Positions 1 through 8,454 of a stretch of DNA of 64,000 nucleotides are shown here, in pieces. The stretch spans positions 62,001 through 126,000 of the forward strand of contig NZ_CABUOL010000006.1 in NCBI RefSeq assembly GCF_902493215.1, written 5' to 3'. A model generated the notes under the pieces. It made no database searches and was not told the origin of the DNA. It worked only from the letters and a program-made list of their open reading frames with translations. Made by a program: the position numbers and the translations under genes. The DNA is from an uncultured Mediterranea sp. GTDB taxonomy: Bacteria > Bacteroidota > Bacteroidia > Bacteroidales > Bacteroidaceae. How positions within the stretch are numbered: position 1 is the first letter of the stretch; each line of letters begins with the position of its first letter.

Positions 1-139
1 CAAGGTCATCACGCCCGAAGTCATGCTGCTGGTGTCGGTGGCTGTGCTGGCGTTCGGCGTGCTCATCACGTGGCTCTGCGCCTTCTTTTCGGTCAACAAG
101 TATCTGCGCATGAAGGCCGGTGCGCTTTATCGGATTTGA
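1..139 (+). CDS. ftsX: Cell-division protein FtsX, C-terminal end (5' truncated by window)
   Basis: The window opens inside an open frame (codons from base 2) that ends at TGA 137-139. The 45 visible residues form a hydrophobic segment followed by a short polar tail with VNKYLRMKAGALYRI, which resembles the end of Bacteroidetes FtsX: last membrane helix plus a short cytoplasmic tail. FtsX is the membrane partner of the FtsE ATPase and regulates cell-wall hydrolases at the septum. The following genes (DUF3098, uppP, truB, queA) are the usual neighbours of ftsX in Bacteroides, which supports the call. Most of the protein lies outside the window. Confidence 0.75.
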   Translation, partial: KVITPEVMLLVSVAVLAFGVLITWLCAFFSVNKYLRMKAGALYRI

Positions 140-177
140 CACAGGTTGGACAATAAAAAACAATTGAATATAGAGAT

Positions 178-441
178 ATGGATAAGAAAAAGTTTGCTTT
201 CGACAAGACCAATTTCATTCTGCTGGCCGTGGGTATGCTGGTAGTCATCATCGGCTTTGTGCTGATGACGGGCCCTTCGTCCACGCCGACGCACTTCGAG
301 CCCGATATCTTCAGTGCGCGCCGCATCAAGGTAGCTCCTGTAGTGTGCCTGCTGGGCTTCCTGTTCATGATTTATGGCGTGTTGCGCCGCCCCAAGGACA
401 GCGGTGAGGAGAATGGAAACGGTGAGAAGCCGATAAAGTAA
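178..441 (+). CDS. DUF3098 family small membrane protein
   Basis: An 87-residue protein with two predicted membrane helices (about residues 13-31 and 53-67) joined by a polar loop, with a lysine-rich N terminus and a charged C-terminal tail. This is the size and topology of DUF3098 proteins, which in Bacteroidetes sit between ftsX and uppP. Its function is unknown. It starts 38 bp after ftsX and 23 bp before uppP, so it is probably co-transcribed with both. The position suggests a role around division or peptidoglycan-lipid recycling, but this is inference from context only. Confidence 0.8.
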   Translation: MDKKKFAFDKTNFILLAVGMLVVIIGFVLMTGPSSTPTHFEPDIFSARRIKVAPVVCLLGFLFMIYGVLRRPKDSGEENGNGEKPIK

Positions 442-464
442 CCAATACAAGATAGATAGAAACA

Positions 465-1265
465 ATGGAATGGTTTGAAGCGCTTGTCCTTGGGCTTTTG
501 CAAGGACTTACAGAGTATTTGCCGGTGAGCAGCAGCGGCCATCTGGCCATAGGCTCGGCTCTGTTCGGCATTGAGGGAGAGGAAAATCTGGCTTTCACCA
601 TCGTGGTGCATGTGGCCACGGTGTTCAGTACACTGGTCATCCTGTGGAAGGAGATTGACTGGATATTCAAGGGCCTGTTCAAGTTCCGCATGAACGACGA
701 GACCCGTTACGTCATCAACATCATCATCTCGATGATACCCATCGGCATTGTGGGCGTGTTTTTCAAGGACGAGGTGGAAGCCATTTTCGGCTCGGGCCTG
801 CTGGTAGTGGGATGCTGCCTGCTGCTGACGGCTGCCCTGCTCACCTTCTCCTATTATTACAAGCCCCGCCAGAAGTCCGAAATCTCGAAGAAAGACGCTT
901 TCATCATCGGCCTGGCACAGGCTTGTGCTGTGCTTCCGGGCCTTTCGCGTTCGGGCAGCACCATCGCTACGGGCCTCCTGCTGGGCGACGACAAGGCCAA
1001 GCTGGCCCAGTTCTCCTTCCTGATGGTCATTCCTCCCATCCTGGGAGAGGCGTTGCTCGACGGCATGAAGCTGATGAAGGGCGAGGCTATTGCGGGCGAC
1101 ATCCCGACCCTGTCGCTGATAGTCGGCTTTGTGGCCGCGTTCGTATCGGGCTGCCTGGCCTGCAAGTGGATGATCAATATCGTGAAGAAGGGCAAGTTGG
1201 TGTATTTCGGTATCTATTGTGCCATTGCCGGCGTGCTGACGCTGGTGGTGAACTTGCTCGGATGA
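465..1265 (+). CDS. uppP: Undecaprenyl-diphosphatase (BacA/UppP)
   Basis: Integral membrane enzyme of 266 residues, the normal family length. It removes a phosphate from undecaprenyl pyrophosphate and so recycles the lipid carrier for peptidoglycan and O-antigen synthesis; overexpression gives bacitracin resistance in other bacteria. Both family signatures are visible: QGLTEYLPVSSSGH near residues 13-26 (catalytic Glu and Ser region) and GLSRSGSTIATGLLLG in the second half (catalytic Arg region). Multiple hydrophobic helices fill the rest. It lies in an operon-like run with DUF3098 upstream and truB 30 bp downstream. Confidence 0.96.
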   Translation: MEWFEALVLGLLQGLTEYLPVSSSGHLAIGSALFGIEGEENLAFTIVVHVATVFSTLVILWKEIDWIFKGLFKFRMNDETRYVINIIISMIPIGIVGVFFKDEVEAIFGSGLLVVGCCLLLTAALLTFSYYYKPRQKSEISKKDAFIIGLAQACAVLPGLSRSGSTIATGLLLGDDKAKLAQFSFLMVIPPILGEALLDGMKLMKGEAIAGDIPTLSLIVGFVAAFVSGCLACKWMINIVKKGKLVYFGIYCAIAGVLTLVVNLLG

Positions 1266-1295
1266 TACTTGTTATAAGATAAGAAAGAAAGAGAC

Positions 1296-2009
1296 GTGAA
1301 TTTCAAGAAAGGAGAAGTCTTATACCTGAACAAGCCGTTGGGCTGGACATCGTTCAAGGTGGTGGGCCACGTGCGTTACCACATCTGCCGGCGGCTGGGC
1401 GTGAAGAAGTTGAAAGTGGGTCATGCCGGCACGCTCGACCCCTTGGCTACGGGTGTCATGATTGTGTGCACGGGCAAGGCAACGAAGCGGATAGAAGAGT
1501 TCCAGTACCACACGAAGGAGTACATCGCCACCATCCGGCTGGGTGCCACGACCCCTTCCTACGACCTGGAGCACGAGATAGATGCCGTCTATCCCACGGA
1601 GCACATCACCCGCGAGCTGGTGGAGGAGACGCTGAAACGTTTTGTCGGCGAGATACAGCAGGTGCCCCCTGCCTTCTCGGCCTGCATGGTGAACGGCAAG
1701 CGCGCCTACGATCTGGCACGCAAGGGCGAGGACGTGGAGCTGAAGCCCAAGCTGCTGGTCATCGACGAGATAGAGCTGCTGGAGTGCAACCTGCCCGAAA
1801 TAAAGGTGCGTGTGGTATGCAGCAAGGGTACCTATATCCGTGCCCTGGCCCGCGACATCGGCGAGGCGCTGGACAGCGGTGCCCATCTGACGGCCCTGGA
1901 GCGTACGCGTGTGGGGAATGTCCGTATTGAGGACTGCCTCAATCCGCTCGACTTCAAGGACTGGATCGACGCACAGGAGATAGAGACGGAAACAGAAGAA
2001 GAACAATAA
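1296..2009 (+). CDS. truB: tRNA pseudouridine(55) synthase TruB
   Basis: 237 residues; makes pseudouridine 55 in the T-loop of most tRNAs. The motif GHAGTLDPLATG contains the catalytic Asp (residue 48 by this start), and the later YDLARKGE and GTYIRALARDIG segments are also typical. The start is GTG at 1296, giving the usual short N terminus before LNKPLGWTSF; no in-frame ATG fits better. An acidic Glu/Thr tail ends the protein. Co-directional with uppP (30 bp gap) and queA (34 bp gap), forming a tRNA-modification pair with queA. Confidence 0.96.
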   Translation: MNFKKGEVLYLNKPLGWTSFKVVGHVRYHICRRLGVKKLKVGHAGTLDPLATGVMIVCTGKATKRIEEFQYHTKEYIATIRLGATTPSYDLEHEIDAVYPTEHITRELVEETLKRFVGEIQQVPPAFSACMVNGKRAYDLARKGEDVELKPKLLVIDEIELLECNLPEIKVRVVCSKGTYIRALARDIGEALDSGAHLTALERTRVGNVRIEDCLNPLDFKDWIDAQEIETETEEEQ

Positions 2010-2043
2010 AAAATAACCTATACATATAAAAGAAAGGAAAGAT

Positions 2044-3102
2044 ATGAAACTGTCGCAATTCAAATTCAAGCTTCCTGAGGAAAGGATCGCTTTGCATCCC
2101 ACCAAGTACAGGGATGAGTCGCGTCTGATGGTGTTGCACCGCAAGACGGGGGAGATAGAGCATCGGATGTTCAAGGACATACTGGAGTATTTCGACGACA
2201 AGGATGTATTTGTCTTCAACGACACCAAGGTTTTCCCTGCCCGCCTCTATGGCAACAAGGAGAAGACCGGTGCCCGCATCGAAGTGTTCCTGTTGCGCGA
2301 ACTGAATGAAGAACTGCGCTTGTGGGACGTGTTGGTTGACCCTGCCCGCAAGATACGTATCGGTAACAAACTCTATTTCGGCGACGACGACTCGATGGTG
2401 GCCGAAGTCATCGACAACACCACTTCGCGTGGGCGTACGCTGCGTTTCCTCTACGACGGCCCGCACGACGAGTTCAAGAAGGCTCTCTATGCCCTGGGCG
2501 AAACGCCGCTGCCCCACAGCATCATCAACCGCCCCGTAGAGCCTGAGGATGCCGAGCGTTTCCAGTCCATCTTTGCCCGTCACGAAGGTGCTGTGACGGC
2601 TCCTACGGCCAACCTGCACTTCAGCCGCGAGCTGATGAAGCGTATGGAAATCAAGGGCATCGACTTTGCCTACATCACCCTGCATGCCGGCTTGGGTAAT
2701 TTCCGCGAAATCGATGTGGAAGACCTGACGAAGCACAAGACCGACTCCGAGCAGATGATTGTAGATCAGGAGGCTGTGAATATCGTGAACCGTGCCAAGG
2801 ACCTGAACAAGCAGGTGTGTGCCGTAGGTACAACGGTGATGCGTGCCATCGAGAGTACGGTCAGCACCGACGGCCATCTGAAGACCTACGACGGCTGGAC
2901 AAACAAGTTCATCTTCCCGCCTTATGACTTCACGGTAGCCACTGCGATGGTGTCCAACTTCCACATGCCGCTTTCCACACTGCTGATGATTGTGGCAGCC
3001 TTCGGCGGATACGAGCAGGTGATGAATGCCTACGACGTGGCTCTGAAGGAAGAGTACCGTTTCGGTACGTATGGCGACGCCATGCTGATTACAGACAAAT
3101 AA
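2044..3102 (+). CDS. queA: S-adenosylmethionine:tRNA ribosyltransferase-isomerase
   Basis: 352 residues, full family length. QueA transfers and isomerises the ribosyl group of S-adenosylmethionine onto 7-aminomethyl-7-deazaguanine in tRNA, the penultimate stage of queuosine synthesis. It starts with the typical MKLSQFKFKLPEERIA and carries the family segments HPTKYRDESRLMVL, FNDTKVFPARL and ITLHAGLGNFREI. AGGAAAG lies about 7 bp before the ATG. It follows truB and precedes folK. SAM for the reaction would come from metK, 1.8 kb downstream. Confidence 0.97.
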   Translation: MKLSQFKFKLPEERIALHPTKYRDESRLMVLHRKTGEIEHRMFKDILEYFDDKDVFVFNDTKVFPARLYGNKEKTGARIEVFLLRELNEELRLWDVLVDPARKIRIGNKLYFGDDDSMVAEVIDNTTSRGRTLRFLYDGPHDEFKKALYALGETPLPHSIINRPVEPEDAERFQSIFARHEGAVTAPTANLHFSRELMKRMEIKGIDFAYITLHAGLGNFREIDVEDLTKHKTDSEQMIVDQEAVNIVNRAKDLNKQVCAVGTTVMRAIESTVSTDGHLKTYDGWTNKFIFPPYDFTVATAMVSNFHMPLSTLLMIVAAFGGYEQVMNAYDVALKEEYRFGTYGDAMLITDK

Positions 3103-3124
3103 ACTGATTTAATGAAGAGAAAGA

Positions 3125-3691
3125 ATGAAGAATGAGGAATTCTCGGAGAAAGAATTTGCGGGCGAAGAAATAGATAACCCTATGGCTTCTGCATCGCAAG
3201 GAGGTACTTCATCCTTCATTCTTCCTGCTTCATTTGTGTACTATTTAGGGTTGGGTACCAACCTCGGCAACAAGGAGCAGAATCTCCGCGATGCCGTTCG
3301 GATGATAGAAGAGCGGATAGGAAAAGTAGTTTCCCTTTCCGCTTTTTATGCAACAGCCCCCTGGGGTTTTGACTCTGCTAACGGCTTTCTGAATGCCGCC
3401 TGTCGGGTCGATACGGCACTGCAACCCTTGCAGGTATTGGAGGTTACGCAGGCCGTCGAACGCGAAATGGGACGCACTGGCAAGTCGGTGGACGGTGTCT
3501 ACCACGACCGTATCATCGACATCGATTTGTTGGCTTGTCTGGACGCATCGGGTAGGGACGTTCTGGTGGATGTTCCTCAGTTGAAGTTACCCCATCCGTT
3601 GATGCACCTCCGCGATTTTGTCATGAAACCACTGGGAGAGATAGCTCCCGAACTGGTACGTTCAATCCAGTCAAAACGAAAAGAAAAATGA
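3125..3691 (+). CDS. folK: 2-amino-4-hydroxy-6-hydroxymethyldihydropteridine diphosphokinase
   Basis: Transfers pyrophosphate from ATP to 6-hydroxymethyl-7,8-dihydropterin in folate synthesis. The core begins at YYLGLGTNLGNKEQNL (about residue 38) and includes FYATAPWGF and DRIIDIDLL, the pterin- and ATP-binding signatures. The first ~37 residues of this 188-residue frame are not FolK-like; they are encoded by a purine-rich imperfect inverted repeat (about 3108-3233). A GTG at 3236 just before the core is an alternative start giving about 151 residues, close to normal family length. The stop overlaps the next start by 4 bp. Confidence 0.9.
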   Translation: MKNEEFSEKEFAGEEIDNPMASASQGGTSSFILPASFVYYLGLGTNLGNKEQNLRDAVRMIEERIGKVVSLSAFYATAPWGFDSANGFLNAACRVDTALQPLQVLEVTQAVEREMGRTGKSVDGVYHDRIIDIDLLACLDASGRDVLVDVPQLKLPHPLMHLRDFVMKPLGEIAPELVRSIQSKRKEK

Positions 3692-4716
3692 AAAGACTAT
3701 GGTTGTTCAGTCTGCTTTTGTGGACTGTTTTGTGTGTGAAGGCACAACAGAAAAATGAATTTACCGTGCTGCAATGGAACATCTGGCAGGAAGGTACGCA
3801 GGTAAAGGGAGGCTATGACGCCATTGTGGACGAGATTGTTCGTCTGAAGCCCGACTTTGTGACACTCAGTGAAGTGAGAAACTACAAGAATACCCGCTTT
3901 TGCGACCGTATCGTCCAGTCGTTGAAGCAGCGTGGTGAAACTTATTATTCCTTTTTCAGTTACGATTCGGGTCTGCTGAGCCGCTATCCCATTACCGATT
4001 CGTTGACCGTTTTCCCGTTGAAGGACGACCACGGAAGCATTTACAAGATGGTAAGCTCCATCCGCGGCCATCGGATAGCTGTCTATACGGCCCATCTGGA
4101 TTACCTGAGCGATGCCTATTACAACGTACGTGGTTACGATGGTTCTACCTGGAAGGAAATTCCCATTCCGCAGACGGTGTGCGAGGTGCTGCAGGTAAAC
4201 GACGCTTCTTTGCGTGACGATGCCATCCGCAACTTCATTGCCGAAGCGAAGAAAGACATTGCCGAAGGAACTATTGTGATATTGGGCGGCGACTTCAACG
4301 AACCCTCTCATCTCGACTGGACACGCGAGACAAAAGACCTCTTCGACCATAACGGCCTGATTGTACCCTGGACGGTTCCTCTGCTTCTGGACAACAATGG
4401 TTTTGTCGATACGTACCGCGAACTTTATCCCGATGTCATCAACTATCCCGGCTTTACTTTCCCGGCCGATAACCCGCTTATCCCCGTCGAAAAACTGACG
4501 TGGGCACCTAAAGCCGATGAACGCGACCGCATAGATTACGTGTTTTACCATCCGCATCCGACCATTGAGCTGAAAGATGCAGTCATTTTCGGTCCCCGTG
4601 GCTCCATCGTCAACAGCAAGCGTATGCCCGAAGAGTCGAAAGACCGCTTCCTGCTTCCATTGGGCGTATGGCCTACCGACCACAAGGGCCTGCTGGTGAC
4701 TTTCGGGCTGAAATAG
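3688..4716 (+). CDS. Secreted endonuclease/exonuclease/phosphatase family protein
   Basis: 342 residues with an N-terminal Sec signal (hydrophobic residues 4-17, then KAQQ). The fold signatures of the EEP superfamily are present: LQWNIWQEG (Asn metal ligand), LSEVRNY (Glu), GHRIAVYTAHLDY, GGDFNEPSH (Asp/Asn), and a C-terminal RIDYVFYH and PTDHKGLLVTF (catalytic Asp-His). This suggests a periplasmic or surface phosphodiesterase; the substrate cannot be told from sequence. Its ATG overlaps the folK stop by 4 bp, so translation is probably coupled although the functions look unrelated. Confidence 0.88.
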   Translation: MKRLWLFSLLLWTVLCVKAQQKNEFTVLQWNIWQEGTQVKGGYDAIVDEIVRLKPDFVTLSEVRNYKNTRFCDRIVQSLKQRGETYYSFFSYDSGLLSRYPITDSLTVFPLKDDHGSIYKMVSSIRGHRIAVYTAHLDYLSDAYYNVRGYDGSTWKEIPIPQTVCEVLQVNDASLRDDAIRNFIAEAKKDIAEGTIVILGGDFNEPSHLDWTRETKDLFDHNGLIVPWTVPLLLDNNGFVDTYRELYPDVINYPGFTFPADNPLIPVEKLTWAPKADERDRIDYVFYHPHPTIELKDAVIFGPRGSIVNSKRMPEESKDRFLLPLGVWPTDHKGLLVTFGLK

Positions 4717-4770
4717 TCTTGATGCAACGTTAATTTTGGCGCAAAGCATCGTTTCTTGAAGAAAAAGAGC

Positions 4771-4778
4771 TATCTTTG
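4771..4778 (+). promoter_or_regulatory. Promoter -7 box of metK
   Basis: TATCTTTG matches the Bacteroidetes -7 consensus TANNTTTG. It lies 16 bp before the riboswitch and about 165 bp before the metK ATG, so it would produce a leader carrying the riboswitch. No clean TTTG is found at the expected -33 position. Confidence 0.7.
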
Positions 4779-4793
4779 CGTCCGAAATAACCA

Positions 4794-4842
4794 TGTGGAA
4801 AGATTTGAGTAGCTTGCAACCACAGAAAAAAATGCTAAAACA
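4794..4842 (+). promoter_or_regulatory. SAM-II (metA/SAM-alpha) type riboswitch upstream of metK
   Basis: The leader contains TGTGG, then GATTTGAGTAGCTTGCA, then CCACA, an A-rich stretch and ATGCTAAAAC. From memory, the SAM-II fold has a P1 stem closed around a GATTT...TTGCA segment of 17 nt, followed by an A-rich linker and a GCTAAAA element that forms the pseudoknot. Here the stem is TGTGG/CCACA and the inner segment is exactly 17 nt. Position before the SAM synthetase gene fits feedback control by S-adenosylmethionine. A hairpin at 4858-4879 lies between it and metK and may be part of the expression platform. Confidence 0.8.
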
Positions 4843-4942
4843 CATACTTTTCTGAACAGTACGGCTTCGTGCCGGTACTTCTACTCGCTGAACTTTCCCA
4901 TTCAAATTTTGTTTTATTAATTATTACTTAATTGTTATTGAA

Positions 4943-6235
4943 ATGGGATACTTGTTTACATCCGAATCGGTGTCTGAAGGACACCCCGACAAAGTGGCCG
5001 ACCAAATATCGGACGCTGTACTTGACAAACTGTTGGCCTACGACCCCAGCTCCAAGGTAGCTTGCGAAACGTTGGTTACGACTGGTCAGGTAGTGTTGGC
5101 CGGTGAAGTGAAAACCAAGGCTTACGTAGACCTCCAGCTCATTGCACGTGAAGTCATCAAGAAGATTGGCTATACGAAAGGCGAATACATGTTCGAGAGC
5201 AACTCGTGCGGCGTACTGAGCGCCATCCATGAGCAGAGTCCCGACATCAACCGTGGTGTGGAGCGTCAGGACCCTATGGAACAGGGTGCAGGCGACCAGG
5301 GCATGATGTTCGGTTATGCCACCAACGAGACCGAAAACTACATGCCGCTCTCGCTCGACTTGGCACACCGCATCCTCCAGGTGCTGGCCGATATCCGTCG
5401 CGAAGGCAAGCAGATGACCTACCTGCGCCCCGATGCCAAGAGTCAGGTGACCATCGAATACGACGACAACGGTATGCCTGTGCGCATCGACACCATCGTA
5501 GTATCCACGCAGCACGACGACTTCATCCAGCCGGCCGATGATACGGAGGCTGCCCAGCTCAAGGCCGATGAAGAGATGCTGGCTATCATCCGTAAAGATG
5601 TGATTGAAGTGCTGATGCCCCGTGTTATCGCTTCTATCCATGCCCCGAAGGTTCTCGCTTTGTTCAACGACGATATCACTTACCACGTCAATCCTACCGG
5701 TAAGTTCGTAATCGGAGGCCCTCATGGCGATACCGGTCTGACAGGTCGCAAGATTATTGTAGATACTTATGGCGGTAAGGGTGCACACGGTGGTGGCGCT
5801 TTCTCCGGCAAAGACCCCTCGAAGGTCGACCGTTCGGCTGCCTACGCTGCCCGCCACATCGCCAAGAACCTCGTTGCAGCCGGTGTGGCCGATGAAATTC
5901 TGGTACAGGTAAGCTATGCCATCGGTGTGGCTCGCCCCATCAACATCTACGTCAACACCTATGGCCGCAGCCATGTGAATATGAGCGACGGTGAGATTGC
6001 CCGCAAGATTGACGAAATCTTCGACCTCCGCCCCAAAGCCATCGAGGATCGTCTGAAACTGCGTAACCCCATCTATCAGGAAACGGCAGCTTACGGACAC
6101 ATGGGACGTGAGCCTCAGATTGTGACCAAGCATTTCCGCAGCCGTTACGAAGGTAACAAGGATGTTACGGTAGAGCTCTTCACGTGGGAGAAACTCGATT
6201 ATGTAGATAAGGTAAAAGCTGCTTTCGGATTGTAA
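4943..6235 (+). CDS. metK: S-adenosylmethionine synthetase
   Basis: 430 residues; makes S-adenosylmethionine from methionine and ATP. All family signatures are visible: ESVSEGHPDKVADQISDAVL at the N terminus, GAGDQGMMFGYATNET, GGPHGDTGLTGRKI and GGGAFSGKDPSKVDRSAAY (phosphate-binding loop). It is a single-gene unit: its own promoter (4771-4778), a SAM-II-type leader and a terminator (6257-6307). The length is above the E. coli enzyme (384), as is common in Bacteroidetes, because of a longer central region. Confidence 0.98.
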   Translation: MGYLFTSESVSEGHPDKVADQISDAVLDKLLAYDPSSKVACETLVTTGQVVLAGEVKTKAYVDLQLIAREVIKKIGYTKGEYMFESNSCGVLSAIHEQSPDINRGVERQDPMEQGAGDQGMMFGYATNETENYMPLSLDLAHRILQVLADIRREGKQMTYLRPDAKSQVTIEYDDNGMPVRIDTIVVSTQHDDFIQPADDTEAAQLKADEEMLAIIRKDVIEVLMPRVIASIHAPKVLALFNDDITYHVNPTGKFVIGGPHGDTGLTGRKIIVDTYGGKGAHGGGAFSGKDPSKVDRSAAYAARHIAKNLVAAGVADEILVQVSYAIGVARPINIYVNTYGRSHVNMSDGEIARKIDEIFDLRPKAIEDRLKLRNPIYQETAAYGHMGREPQIVTKHFRSRYEGNKDVTVELFTWEKLDYVDKVKAAFGL

Positions 6236-6256
6236 TCCGGCAGTATTTGTTCTTAC

Positions 6257-6307
6257 CGGGGGTGTGTCAAAGAAGGGGAAATCCTTTTGACGCACCCTCG
6301 TTTTTTT
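6257..6307 (+). terminator. Intrinsic terminator of metK
   Basis: Stem GGGTGTGTCAAA...TTTTGACGCACCC followed by CTCG and seven T residues, 22 bp after the metK stop codon. Confidence 0.85.
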
Positions 6308-6340
6308 GTCTGTAAGCATACTTTTCTGACTGAAATCATG

Positions 6341-6348
6341 TACCTTTG
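6341..6348 (+). promoter_or_regulatory. Promoter -7 box for the LOG-family operon
   Basis: TACCTTTG fits the Bacteroidetes -7 consensus. It starts 32 bp before ATG 6373, so the TTG at 6346 that opens the longer frame lies in the promoter and cannot be the start codon. Confidence 0.7.
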
Positions 6349-6372
6349 CCTACAAAACCAATCCGTGTCATC

Positions 6373-6963
6373 ATGATGAATAAGATTAATGCTGTCTGTG
6401 TCTATAGTGCGTCGAGTACGAAAATCGATTCTGTGTATTTTGAAACAGCTCGTGAATTGGGTACCCTGTTGGCCCGGAATGATATCCGTGTAGTCAACGG
6501 TGCCGGGAATATGGGACTGATGGCCGCTGTTTCCGATGCAGCATTGGCGGCTGGAGGGCAGGTGACAGGTGTCATTCCCCGTTTTATGGTAGAACAGAAC
6601 TGGCACCATACAGGATTGAGCGAACTGATCGAGGTCGATACCATGCACGAACGCAAGCAGAAGATGGCGGCGCTGAGCGATGCTGTCATTGCTTTGCCCG
6701 GTGGGTGCGGTACGCTGGAAGAACTGCTCGAAGTGATTACGTGGAAACAGTTGGGGCTTTACCTGAATCCGATTGTCATTCTGAATGTAAAGGGATATTA
6801 CGACCCTCTGCTCGAGATGTTCAACCGAGCGGCTGAAGAACACTTTATGGGTGCCCGCCACATGGATATCTGGCGTGTGGCCCGTACGGCTCAGGAAGCG
6901 TTGGAACTTGTACGGACCACTCCATTGTGGGATGTCTCTATCCGTAAGTTTGCTGCCTTATGA
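6373..6963 (+). CDS. LOG family protein (TIGR00730; cytokinin riboside 5'-monophosphate phosphoribohydrolase type)
   Basis: 196 residues from ATG 6373 (a second ATG follows directly). The nucleotide-binding signatures are clear: VNGAGNMGLMAAVSDAAL and the LOG hallmark PGGCGTLEELLEVITWKQLG. LOG enzymes hydrolyse nucleoside 5'-monophosphates to free base and ribose phosphate; the bacterial role is mostly uncharacterised. The start was moved 9 codons in because the upstream part overlaps the promoter. The stop overlaps the next gene by 4 bp. It heads a compact run through tatD. Confidence 0.9.
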   Translation: MMNKINAVCVYSASSTKIDSVYFETARELGTLLARNDIRVVNGAGNMGLMAAVSDAALAAGGQVTGVIPRFMVEQNWHHTGLSELIEVDTMHERKQKMAALSDAVIALPGGCGTLEELLEVITWKQLGLYLNPIVILNVKGYYDPLLEMFNRAAEEHFMGARHMDIWRVARTAQEALELVRTTPLWDVSIRKFAAL

Positions 6964-7700
6964 TGCTGGATTTGTGGTTACAGGTGTGGATGGCAGGAAC
7001 GGCAGATGCAGGGATTCCTCTTCCTTATTCTCCGGAGCGCGACGATTGCGTTTCATGGGTCTTGCTGTGTTGTTTCCTTTTGTCTTCCTATGCCTTGTCA
7101 CATAGCCATAAATTCCTGTTCCAGTTGGCCCATGATTTTGTTGTCCATCGTGAACGGGCCAGTATTTTCGCCATTTCCACCGGTACCGATTTACGTTATC
7201 TGTTCTTATTGTTGTTGCAGACGTGCGTGCTTTCCGGCCTGTTCCTGTTTGTTTGTTCTGGCAGCTTGATATCAGAGTTGGGCGGTTATTCTTCTTCTCT
7301 TCCTGTGCTGGGCGGATATGTAGGCTGTTGTGTGCTCTATCTGTTTGTCAAATGGTTGCTTTATTCTTGCCTTGGATGGATTTTTTTTAACAGAAATACC
7401 GTCTCTTTTTGGCTGGAGTCTTATTCTACGTTGCTATATTACTTAGGATTTGGATTATTTCTCTCCATCCTGTTTATCGTATATTTCCATATACCGTTGC
7501 AAATTTCTGTTATAATTGGTTTGGTTTTGCTCGGTTTGGTTAAAATCTTGATACTTTATAAGTGGATAAAGCTTTTTTGTCATAATTTGTTCGGCGGTTT
7601 GCTTTTAATTTTATACTTTTGTGCCCTTGAAATCATACCCTGTGTGATGTTATACAGTGGTTTGACGCAGTTAAATGATTATTTAACAATAAATTTTTAG
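6960..7700 (+). CDS. DUF4271 domain-containing membrane protein
   Basis: 246 residues, almost entirely hydrophobic, with about six to seven predicted membrane helices after a polar N-terminal stretch of about 30 residues. It matches the DUF4271 family, which in Bacteroidetes is found next to the uroporphyrinogen-III synthase-like gene. No function is known. It starts inside the stop of the LOG gene (ATGA overlap) and ends 4 bp before the next start, so it belongs to the same operon. Confidence 0.75.
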   Translation: MMLDLWLQVWMAGTADAGIPLPYSPERDDCVSWVLLCCFLLSSYALSHSHKFLFQLAHDFVVHRERASIFAISTGTDLRYLFLLLLQTCVLSGLFLFVCSGSLISELGGYSSSLPVLGGYVGCCVLYLFVKWLLYSCLGWIFFNRNTVSFWLESYSTLLYYLGFGLFLSILFIVYFHIPLQISVIIGLVLLGLVKILILYKWIKLFCHNLFGGLLLILYFCALEIIPCVMLYSGLTQLNDYLTINF

Positions 7701-7704
7701 GACG

Positions 7705-8454
7705 TTGAAGATTAAAAAAGTGCTTGTGTCGCAGCCGAAACCGGCTTCCGAAAAGTCTCCATACTACGACATAGCTGAAAAATACGGAGTGAAAATAGAT
7801 TTTCGTCCGTTCATTAAGGTGGAGAGTGTTACAGCAAAGGAGTTCAGACAGCAGAAGATCTCAATATTGGATCACACCGCTGTTATTTTCACTTCCCGTC
7901 ATGCCATCGATCACTTCTTCCATTTGTGTACGGAGTTGCGTGTGACTATCCCTGAAACCATGAAATATTTCTGCGTGACAGAGTCTATCGCTCTGTATAT
8001 CCAGAAGTATGTTCAGTACCGCAAACGTAAGATTTTCTTTGGACAGACCGGTAAGTTCGATGATCTGTTGCCTTCCATTCTGAAGCACAAGACCGAAAAA
8101 TATTTGGTGCCGATGTCGGATGTGCATACCGATGAAATCAAGAATGCACTCGACAAGAACAAGATTCAGCATAGCGAGGCTGTGATGTATCGTACGGTGA
8201 GCAACGATTTCCAGCCGGGCGAAGCTTTCGATTACGATATGCTGGTATTTTTCAGTCCTGCCGGTGTGTCTTCTTTGCAGAAGAATTTCCCCAATTTCGA
8301 GCAGAAAGACATCAAGATTGGAACGTTCGGGTCGACAACGGCACAGGCTGTACGCGATGCCGGCTTGCGTCTCGACCTTGAGGCTCCTACTGTGAAAGCT
8401 CCGTCGATGACTGCTGCCCTCGACATGTTTATCAAGGAGAACAATAAAGAATAG
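7705..8454 (+). CDS. hemD: Uroporphyrinogen-III synthase-like protein (HemD family)
   Basis: 249 residues; the HemD fold consists of two Rossmann-like halves, here N-terminal VLVSQPKPASEKSPYYDIAE and C-terminal LVFFSPAGVSSLQKNFP and IGTFGSTTAQAVRDAGLR. These match the family (cyclisation of hydroxymethylbilane in tetrapyrrole synthesis). Start is TTG at 7705, right after the DUF4271 stop. Many Bacteroides lack a complete haem pathway, and no other hem gene is nearby, so a different role for this HemD-like protein is possible. It overlaps rnpA by 1 bp. Confidence 0.8.
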   Translation: MKIKKVLVSQPKPASEKSPYYDIAEKYGVKIDFRPFIKVESVTAKEFRQQKISILDHTAVIFTSRHAIDHFFHLCTELRVTIPETMKYFCVTESIALYIQKYVQYRKRKIFFGQTGKFDDLLPSILKHKTEKYLVPMSDVHTDEIKNALDKNKIQHSEAVMYRTVSNDFQPGEAFDYDMLVFFSPAGVSSLQKNFPNFEQKDIKIGTFGSTTAQAVRDAGLRLDLEAPTVKAPSMTAALDMFIKENNKE

